A stretch of DNA of 7,063 nt, taken from the NCBI GenBank assembly GCA_964556005.1, contig CAZKUR010000137.1, forward strand, positions 1-7,063, written 5' to 3'. The notes under the pieces were generated by a model. The model had not been told where the DNA came from. It worked only from the letters and a program-made list of their open reading frames with translations, and ran no database searches. Position numbers and translations under genes: made by a program. This stretch comes from CAZKUR01 sp964556005. Its GTDB lineage: Bacteria; Bacteroidota; Ignavibacteria; Ignavibacteriales; Ignavibacteriaceae. This document shows positions 1 through 5,687 of this stretch, one piece after another. Position 1 is the first letter of the stretch; each line of letters starts with the position of its first letter.

Positions 1-3
1 TTG

Positions 4-9
4 AAGGGA
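4..9 (+). promoter_or_regulatory. Shine-Dalgarno site for the first gene
   Basis: AAGGGA lies six bases before the ATG at position 16. This is good spacing for a ribosome binding site. It is the reason for placing the start of the first gene at that ATG rather than at the in-frame TTG that opens the window. Confidence 0.55.
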
Positions 10-15
10 AAAGTT

Positions 16-417
16 ATGCTTCCATTTGAAGAATTAGAAGAAAAGCTTCGTCAGAGGAAGAGTAAAATACCCATCTACAATGGTTTTATTCAGGGGAGTA
101 TTTCCTTTTTTCAAGACAAAATTTATTTTTTGGTCACTACAAATGATAACACATATGTTATAAAAATTGTCGAGGACGAAAATTATTTTGATCTGAAAAA
201 TGATAAACCGGTAAAAAGAAAATTACGCGATCATGAAAAGAATATAAAAAAATTATTAAAAAAGTTAAGGATTGATGCAAATATTCTTAAAAAAGCATTT
301 TCTCTTGAATTGGAAATAGACCATGATGTTTCCCGCTTTAATATGTCGAACAAAATTGTCGATTTTATCGCAGAATTGTACAATCTTGATACTGAATTTA
401 TAGGCCACTCAACATAA
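16..417 (+). CDS. Small hypothetical protein, function unknown
   Basis: This 133-residue protein is not recognised. The start is the ATG at 16, preceded by AAGGGA at suitable spacing; the frame is also open to the window edge (TTG at position 1), so a longer or truncated gene cannot be excluded. No signal peptide, membrane segment, cysteine cluster or catalytic motif is visible. The middle of the N-terminal half alternates hydrophobic and polar residues like beta strands (for example IYFLVTT and TYVIKIVED). A highly basic helical stretch follows (about residues 65-92, with KKLLKKL), then a second amphipathic helical region near the C-terminus. It probably acts in the cytoplasm. It is the only gene on the plus strand and converges on the PHP hydrolase gene with a 55-base gap that shows no clear terminator. 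Being a real gene is likely from its length, its lysine- and glutamate-rich composition and its ribosome binding site. Confidence 0.65.
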   Translation: MLPFEELEEKLRQRKSKIPIYNGFIQGSISFFQDKIYFLVTTNDNTYVIKIVEDENYFDLKNDKPVKRKLRDHEKNIKKLLKKLRIDANILKKAFSLELEIDHDVSRFNMSNKIVDFIAELYNLDTEFIGHST

Positions 418-472
418 TTATAAAATAAATAGTCCATCCCCTTTTTCTGCCTTTTGAACTTTAACTTTGATT

Positions 473-1522
473 CTAAATCAGCCTGATATGATTTGAATAT
501 ATCCAAGCTTTATCCTTTAAGTATACTTCTACTCTGTACGCACCTTCTCTTTTTTCCGCAAATTCAATTTCTTTTTCTTCAAATGTATTTATAAGTTCCC
601 CATTTCTAATCAATTTGGTTTCAGCGTTATCCGATGGAATATTTATCTTAAATTTTAGTTGACGCCCAGATTCAATGTTGTCCCCCATTTGATATGCCGT
701 TTTTCCTTTTTCTGCACAGAATCTAAAACCTTTTGAACTCCCGTGATAATCATTAGCAAAAAAACAGTTCCCTTTTTCAAGCGCTTTATAAATTATTTGT
801 TTCGATTTATTTACATCATTTTTAAATTGAAGCAGATCTACTTCCGTAAGTATATGGGTTCTTATCGATTTGAATAAAACTTTATAGGGAAAGATTTCGA
901 CCTCTACAAATCCCAGCATATTATATTTATGGGCATGTGCATCTACACCTCCGATTCCTACGACTCTTCTTTTTTGATTCAGTTCATCCCAGACTTTTAA
1001 AGTTTCTTCATCAGGTGCAATAATGCTTTTAAGCGGATGAAGAAAAAATTGATATTTATTCTGCTCGGTTAGATTTTCCATCCATTCGGACATGTGGTTC
1101 CAAATCTCAATCCCTGTAAATTCATCGGTATCCCATTCAGTCCAGGGATACGGGGGATGCTCTTTCATGTGTGATCTTTTTTCGTGTGGATGAGCTATAA
1201 ATCCTATTCCGCCTTTTTCTTTTACCTTGCGGACATATTCCTTAGCGCTTATCCTGGTTGAAAATGCTTCATCGATTCCAAAAGCCAAATAATGATTTTT
1301 ATTTTCCTTATCGTTTATTTCGCAGCCGACAAGAAGAAGTGTGTTATCGTACCATCCTTCGAATCCTTCTTTTAATGCACGCATGGTGTTATGGTCGGTA
1401 AGCAAAATATAATCCAATTCGGATTCCGATGCATAATTTGCAATTTCATCCACCTTCCCGGATCCATCCGAAAAAATCGAATGCATATGAATTGCGCCTG
1501 TGTATTCGAATAGTTCTTTCAT
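473..1522 (-). CDS. PHP-domain metallohydrolase, CehA/McbA-like
   Basis: This 349-residue protein is a predicted metal-dependent phosphoesterase or hydrolase of the PHP superfamily. The metal-binding motifs appear in family order: HMH at residues 12-14 with Asp19 (FSDGSG), TDH at 42-44, GCE ending in Glu68, an AHPH motif with His111, and GVDAH with Asp194 and His196. Residues about 275-349 form a beta-sandwich-like tail (LIRNGELI, then GAYRVEVYL and WIYSNHI) that is typical of CehA/McbA-type metallohydrolases. Characterised members of that group hydrolyse carbamates or nucleotides, but the substrate here cannot be told. There is no signal peptide, so it is probably cytoplasmic. The ATG at 1522 puts the HMH motif at the usual distance from the N-terminus. 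No strong Shine-Dalgarno sequence precedes it. It lies 285 bases downstream of the peptidase gene, past a palindromic repeat, and so is probably transcribed separately. Confidence 0.9.
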   Translation of the reverse strand: MKELFEYTGAIHMHSIFSDGSGKVDEIANYASESELDYILLTDHNTMRALKEGFEGWYDNTLLLVGCEINDKENKNHYLAFGIDEAFSTRISAKEYVRKVKEKGGIGFIAHPHEKRSHMKEHPPYPWTEWDTDEFTGIEIWNHMSEWMENLTEQNKYQFFLHPLKSIIAPDEETLKVWDELNQKRRVVGIGGVDAHAHKYNMLGFVEVEIFPYKVLFKSIRTHILTEVDLLQFKNDVNKSKQIIYKALEKGNCFFANDYHGSSKGFRFCAEKGKTAYQMGDNIESGRQLKFKINIPSDNAETKLIRNGELINTFEEKEIEFAEKREGAYRVEVYLKDKAWIYSNHIRLI

Positions 1523-1651
1523 AAGTAGTTAAACTTTAGTAGGAAATATAAACAAATTAGGTTTTGAAATCAGAGAAAGGATTTTTACACTTATAATGTA
1601 TTAAGGTTATTAATTTATTAGATAGACAGCTAAAATAATAATCAAAAAATA

Positions 1652-1721
1652 GAACACAGACGATACCGACAAACACGGATTTAATCCGCAAAAATCTGCG
1701 AAATCCGTGTCATCCGCATTC
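1652..1721. repeat. Palindromic extragenic repeat (possible terminator)
   Basis: This is an imperfect palindrome in the gap between the peptidase and PHP genes. The perfect core arms are ACACGGATTT (1673-1682) and AAATCCGTGT (1701-1710). Inside them CGCA (1687-1690) pairs with TGCG (1697-1700) around a six-base loop. The outer flanks, GAACACAGACG on the left and CATCCGCATTC on the right, continue the pairing only loosely, and the left flank seems to carry extra bases. The wording (ACACGGAT, ATCCGCA, TCTGCG, ATCCGTGT) resembles dispersed extragenic elements known in many bacterial genomes. On the minus strand the hairpin is followed by a run of six T (complement of 1644-1649), so it might also end the peptidase transcript. 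Confidence 0.6.
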
Positions 1722-1753
1722 TAAAATATCTAACATAATTGGTAACGGAATTC

Positions 1754-1772
1754 AAATTCATTTGATGAATTT
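1754..1772. repeat. Perfect 8-bp hairpin downstream of peptidase gene
   Basis: AAATTCAT (1754-1761) and ATGAATTT (1765-1772) are exact inverted repeats around the loop TTG. The hairpin begins 35 bases past the stop codon of the peptidase gene. The stem is AT-rich and no T-run follows on the minus strand, so a role in protecting the 3' end of the message fits better than intrinsic termination. It could also be chance. Confidence 0.35.
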
Positions 1773-1807
1773 TACTATAAAATCTTTTAATTCTTCAATT
1801 TTTTGAT

Positions 1808-3781
1808 TTATTTTTTGCTCCAAACATTATTCGATAAATCTATGTCCGGTAATTCCTGATCAGGATCGATTATAACCGAATCAATTTTACTCGAGGAATT
1901 ATATTTAAACTTCCAATCTTTACTATGCAGCCAGATTTCAACAGGCAGTTTTACTCTTCCGGATTTCCCGTTCGATTCCTTCACTTCAACCGTTACCGGC
2001 ATAACCATTCGATCATTATTCTGAATCGTAATTAAACATCCTTTGGCCGGATCGTTATCAACATAGGTAACATCTTTAATCGCCTGATCGAGCTTCCAAT
2101 TTTTTACAAACCATTCTTTCCAGAACCAGTTTAAATTTTCACCTGTTGCGTTGTTCATACATCTGAAAAAATCAAATGGTCCCGGATGTTTAAACGCCCA
2201 GTCGTTTATATAATTTCTAAATGCGTAATCGAAGCGATCTTTACCGACAATATAGTTCCTCAACAGTACAAGTCCGAAAGCGGTTTTAAAATATTCCAGC
2301 GGATGAACATACTTGCCTGGAATATTATCGGCATATGTCAAAACCGGAGGCAAAGAGTCATTTGTAAAATAAGGAACAATTTCCCTGGCAGGATTGCCTC
2401 CATGCGGTGCATATTCGCCGTCCCGTTTGGGAGCATATTCACCATGATTAAAATCTTCATATGATAAAACATCGATAAAAGTGTTGAACCCCTCATCCAT
2501 CCAGGCATTTTCTCTTTCATCCGAACCGACAATCATCGGAAACCAGTTATGCCCGATTTCATGATTGATAACCATCCACAAAACTTTTCTCTTTGCTTTG
2601 TAATGACAAAAGATAATTGCCGGATATTCCATTCCGCCTACCGGCCCGCCGACTGCTACTGCATTGGGATAAGGATATTCATACCAGTGCTTTGAAAAAA
2701 TCTCAATACTGTTTTTTAAGTATTCGGTTGCTCTTCCCCATGCTGTGTCTCCAATGCTTTCAACAGGATAAACGGAATTTGCAAGGCACAGTTTACCGCT
2801 TGGAAGATTTATTTTTGCAGCATCCCAAATAAATGCTTTAGAACTTGCCCATGAAGCATCTCTTGAATTGTTAATCTTAAAGTGCCAGGTACATCTGCCT
2901 TCACCAGATGGTCTTGTATCATTTTTGCCGACCTCAGAAGGAGAAATTATATCAACAGTTTTATCGCTCTTCCGTGCTTTGTTCAAATTTTCGATTTCTT
3001 TTTTGGTTAAAACTTCAGACGGATTTAATAGTTCACCGGAAGCGGCAACTATTTGATCCCGAGGAACATTTATGCTTAAATCATAATCACCGTAGTCACA
3101 ATAAAATTCACCGGCTCCTAAAAACGGAAGTGTATTCCAACCTTGCATATCGTCATATACTGCCATACGAGGGTACCATTGCGCAATGTCGTATATTACA
3201 CCATTTTTAGAATTCATCCACCCGGAACGCCCATAACCCTGCGGTGCAATTTTAAATGAATAGTCAATGAGAATTTCTATTTTGCCGCCTTTGGATTTAA
3301 GAGGTATCTTTAGTCTTATCTGCATCCTTGTATCGTTTATTAGGTAATCGACTTTTTGCAATTTACCGTATTCCGAAACGGCAACACTCTTTATTTCAAA
3401 TCCTCCGTTAAATTCTTTGCTGTCGTTATTATTTGGATTATAAAGTGCTCTTGAACGGGAATCGTTATTAAACCTGTTTTGATCCAGGTACAGCCATAAG
3501 TAATTAAGCTCATCCGGGCTGTTATTGGTGTAAGTAATTATTTCGTTCCCGGAAATGCTTGTATCCTTTTCATTTAAACTTGCATCGATTTTATAATCGG
3601 CTTTGTTCTGCCAATATCCCGGTCCAGGAGTACCGTTCGCACTTCTGTACACAGAACTTCCATTAGGATCAAACAACGGATCAAAAGTCTTTTGAGGATC
3701 ATAATTCGATTCATGCTGAGCAATTAAAGGTATGATGTAAAAAAGTACAATAATCCCTGCGAATATTTTTTTGACTGACAT
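1808..3781 (-). CDS. Secreted M1-family zinc metallopeptidase
   Basis: This 657-residue protein is a predicted exported zinc aminopeptidase. Residues 1-21 are a signal peptide (Lys4-Lys5, hydrophobic core, likely cleavage at LIA/QHE). An N-terminal beta-sandwich domain spans about 60-330, the thermolysin-like catalytic domain about 340-560, and a short beta-rich tail 570-645. The zinc site is HEIGH at 407-411 with the third ligand Glu430 in NAWMDEGFNTF, which is exactly the HExxH-x18-E spacing. GGMEYP at 382-387 takes the place of the GAMEN exopeptidase motif, with Glu385 as the expected N-terminus binder. Tyr497 fits the catalytic tyrosine. A charged insertion sits at about 255-300. The large helical C-terminal domain of long M1 enzymes is absent, as is a type IX secretion tail. 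The enzyme is probably periplasmic, or surface-exposed if exported further, and would serve in peptide breakdown. The ATG at 3781 is supported by AGGTGA six bases upstream and by the signal peptide. Confidence 0.94.
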   Translation of the reverse strand: MSVKKIFAGIIVLFYIIPLIAQHESNYDPQKTFDPLFDPNGSSVYRSANGTPGPGYWQNKADYKIDASLNEKDTSISGNEIITYTNNSPDELNYLWLYLDQNRFNNDSRSRALYNPNNNDSKEFNGGFEIKSVAVSEYGKLQKVDYLINDTRMQIRLKIPLKSKGGKIEILIDYSFKIAPQGYGRSGWMNSKNGVIYDIAQWYPRMAVYDDMQGWNTLPFLGAGEFYCDYGDYDLSINVPRDQIVAASGELLNPSEVLTKKEIENLNKARKSDKTVDIISPSEVGKNDTRPSGEGRCTWHFKINNSRDASWASSKAFIWDAAKINLPSGKLCLANSVYPVESIGDTAWGRATEYLKNSIEIFSKHWYEYPYPNAVAVGGPVGGMEYPAIIFCHYKAKRKVLWMVINHEIGHNWFPMIVGSDERENAWMDEGFNTFIDVLSYEDFNHGEYAPKRDGEYAPHGGNPAREIVPYFTNDSLPPVLTYADNIPGKYVHPLEYFKTAFGLVLLRNYIVGKDRFDYAFRNYINDWAFKHPGPFDFFRCMNNATGENLNWFWKEWFVKNWKLDQAIKDVTYVDNDPAKGCLITIQNNDRMVMPVTVEVKESNGKSGRVKLPVEIWLHSKDWKFKYNSSSKIDSVIIDPDQELPDIDLSNNVWSKK

Positions 3782-3787
3782 TATAAT

Positions 3788-3793
3788 TCACCT
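3788..3793 (-). promoter_or_regulatory. Shine-Dalgarno site for the M1 peptidase
   Basis: On the minus strand AGGTGA ends six bases before the ATG of the peptidase gene. It is a strong match to the 3' end of 16S rRNA and fixes the start. It also suggests that this organism uses Shine-Dalgarno recognition for at least some genes, which many core Bacteroidetes do little. Confidence 0.7.
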
Positions 3794-3841
3794 GAAAGGT
3801 TTTTCCATATGAAAATTAATTTGGAAATAAAAATAATCAAG

Positions 3842-3873
3842 ACCGGCAAAATTTAAAACTTAATTTTTTCGGT
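3842..3873 (-). terminator. Possible weak terminator hairpin after the barrel gene
   Basis: Imperfect inverted arms (3842-3853 and 3862-3873) form an ACCG/CGGT base and an A/T-rich upper stem with two internal mismatches when read on the minus strand. The minus strand then continues into a T-rich stretch (complement of about 3824-3840). It lies about 170 bases past the barrel stop codon and about 60 bases before the peptidase start. It could end the cytochrome-barrel transcript, but the stem is weak. Confidence 0.25.
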
Positions 3874-3956
3874 TCTCTTTAGAATCACACAGGGGAAGGA
3901 ATTTTAAAATTTTAACGCTTAAATTATCTTCATGAAAAGATTGAGTAAGGAGTATA

Positions 3957-3981
3957 GGGAAATTGGGTTTAGGGTATTGGG
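3957..3981 (+). repeat. G-tract array, putative G-quadruplex
   Basis: Four GGG runs at 3957-3959, 3965-3967, 3972-3974 and 3979-3981 are separated by loops of 5, 4 and 4 bases. This meets the usual G-quadruplex rule. A GG at 3988-3989 and a GGGG at 3994-3997 extend the tract, and the purine-rich strand starts near 3946. The spacing is close to a degenerate seven-base repeat (GGGTTTA, GGGTATT, GGGAAAG). It lies in the gap between the barrel stop codon and the peptidase start. The G-rich strand is the template for both minus-strand genes, so their RNA would be C-rich here. Confidence 0.5.
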
Positions 3982-4045
3982 AAAGAAGGTAAAGGGGTTA
4001 AGCAGCTATTATATTCTTTATACCATATGTCTATCCCTAATAACA

Positions 4046-5686
4046 CTAAAACCTTGTGGTCACTCCGAAAAATATTCTATTGTAGGAATTTTGATGTTCA
4101 AATTCGCCTTCATAGCTTAATGTTAAATAAAAATAACGCGATACATTTAGAGAAAGATCCGATTCAACAGATTTTTGGCTTACCACAAAATTATCAAATG
4201 AAAATTTATAATTAATATTTCTTAACCCGAGAGAAACATTAACAAAGCTGTTAAACAGATCTTTCGATAAATAAATTCCTGCAATATCTCCTTCCATGTA
4301 GCCGGTGTACAATTTAGTATATGTTAGCGATGAGGAAATATCTATAATTGGAATCCCGGTGTATGAAATATACGCTGTGAAATTCCTGCTCGGTTTAACG
4401 TCTCCTTTTTTATACCTGTATCCGCCTTCGACGGCAAGATTCAAACGGTTAAACGGATGAAAATTTACTCTTCCCCTAACTCCCTGGCGTGTTTCCCTGT
4501 CTATTACACTATCAATAAAACTCTTAAATGTTTCGTAATAGATAATATTTTTTCTTGCATCATAAGAAAGATAAAATGATACTTGCCTAATAGGCACATA
4601 ACGGGCGGTAAGATACAGGCTAGTTAAAGTGAAATCATTTTTTGCCGTGTTGTTCTCTTTTTTGTAAAGATCAATTTCAGACGATGCGAAGATATAAGTG
4701 TTTTCAAAAATATTATCTGTATGCTGAAGGTAAATAAAACGCCTGTCGGTAATAAAATTATTTGTCTGCTGAAAAATTGAAAAAGTATTTTCCATCGAAC
4801 CATATCCCAAAGTATCTGTTTTGCCTATATAAGCTCCGGTTTCAAAAAGCTTTGAGTTCATTCCCATATCGATAAAATCAGGCCTAGAACCAATGACTGC
4901 ACCCGTATAAACAGATCCGAAATATTTTTCAAATTGAATTCCATCAACGGAACTTAAGCTTGAAATTTTAGGATTTAAATATCTTCCTACCCAGATTCTT
5001 GCCGTAGGATCAAACCGGTAACCAAAAGTTAAATCATATATTCTTATTGCCTGGCCAAGATTCGAACTGATATAATTCCATTGATCAGCCCTGTAATTAA
5101 AAGTAGAATAAGTCGAAACGGAAAAACCGCTGTTGTTTATGTCCGGAGCTCTAAACATTAAAGTATATCTCCATCGCTGGTAATTCAGACCGTTAGATAT
5201 ATTTGTCAGATTTGAATAAGATTGAATTGAAAATCTGCCTGTTGTTCTTTGCGCATAATTTATTTTACGCTTCTTCTCCTCCTGCTTGAAATTTTCGGTG
5301 TTTGATCCTCTTTTCATTAAAGTATCGGCAAGAAAAGTAGTGTCATTTTCAATATTACTGTTTTTTAGATTTTGAGATTCTGCATTAACGAAAGCAATAA
5401 TTTTATCTTTATCATTTAAACTGACGTTTGTTATTTTCTCGCCGGCACAGGAAATAGATGAAATAAATTTTACGATTACAGCCGGAATTAATTTTCTGGC
5501 TGATTCCAAATACAAAGTATCGCCGGCCGATATTCCGTTTGTATTTTCAAAGCTAACGTAAACATTCTGTGTCGTTTGATATGTTACTTTCCCGGTCAAT
5601 TTTATTTTATTATTGCCTTGAGAAAAAATACTTACCGGAATCAGAGCAACTGCGATTATCAATATTTCTAATAATCTTTTCTTCAT
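4046..5686 (-). CDS. Outer-membrane beta-barrel protein with N-terminal beta domain
   Basis: This 546-residue protein is a predicted porin-like outer-membrane barrel. Residues 1-22 are a signal peptide (MKKR start, hydrophobic core, likely cleavage SIFS/QG). Residues about 27-101 look like a small all-beta domain (KLTGKVTYQTTQNVYVSF, then GDTLYL). A charged, disordered-looking linker rich in Asn, Glu and Lys follows (102-147). Residues about 148-546 alternate aromatic and polar residues in short strands with polar turns, and the chain ends in Phe (GVTTRF), a common outer-membrane barrel signature. A porin-like stretch, WVGRYLNPK then VDGIQFEKYF, sits at 232-256. There is no haem motif and only one cysteine (Cys80). 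The gene starts one base after the stop of the multihaem cytochrome gene, with only a weak ribosome site (AAGAA), so translation is probably coupled. Context suggests a barrel partner for the cytochrome. No exact family is recognised, and a general porin or an assembly factor are alternatives. Confidence 0.8.
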   Translation of the reverse strand: MKKRLLEILIIAVALIPVSIFSQGNNKIKLTGKVTYQTTQNVYVSFENTNGISAGDTLYLESARKLIPAVIVKFISSISCAGEKITNVSLNDKDKIIAFVNAESQNLKNSNIENDTTFLADTLMKRGSNTENFKQEEKKRKINYAQRTTGRFSIQSYSNLTNISNGLNYQRWRYTLMFRAPDINNSGFSVSTYSTFNYRADQWNYISSNLGQAIRIYDLTFGYRFDPTARIWVGRYLNPKISSLSSVDGIQFEKYFGSVYTGAVIGSRPDFIDMGMNSKLFETGAYIGKTDTLGYGSMENTFSIFQQTNNFITDRRFIYLQHTDNIFENTYIFASSEIDLYKKENNTAKNDFTLTSLYLTARYVPIRQVSFYLSYDARKNIIYYETFKSFIDSVIDRETRQGVRGRVNFHPFNRLNLAVEGGYRYKKGDVKPSRNFTAYISYTGIPIIDISSSLTYTKLYTGYMEGDIAGIYLSKDLFNSFVNVSLGLRNINYKFSFDNFVVSQKSVESDLSLNVSRYFYLTLSYEGEFEHQNSYNRIFFGVTTRF

Positions 5687-5687
5687 A

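Noticed and set aside
418..472. Bidirectional terminator between the two convergent genes
   Set aside because: The 55-base gap has only a short direct repeat (AACTTTAACTTT) and no convincing stem with a T-run.
231..506. Minus-strand open frame across the convergent gap and the first gene
   Set aside because: It overlaps the real plus-strand gene and the end of the PHP gene, and its composition looks like the antisense of a lysine-rich helix.
1523..1620. Promoter for the PHP gene
   Set aside because: The region is so AT-rich that near matches to both sigma-70 and Bacteroidetes-type boxes occur by chance; none has both boxes at good spacing.
1808..1990. Type IX secretion tail on the peptidase
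   Set aside because: The C-terminus (LPDIDLSNNVWSKK) lacks the beta-sandwich sorting domain and its conserved motifs; it resembles the normal end of short M1 enzymes.
2186..3210. Several open frames on either strand inside the peptidase gene
   Set aside because: They are shadows of a well-supported 657-residue gene and show no family motifs.
3932..4120. Open frame on the plus strand starting MKRLSKEYREIG in the gap before the peptidase gene
   Set aside because: It has no ribosome site at proper spacing, its first half is just the G-rich repeat tract read as protein, and its end overlaps the 3' end of the barrel gene on the other strand.
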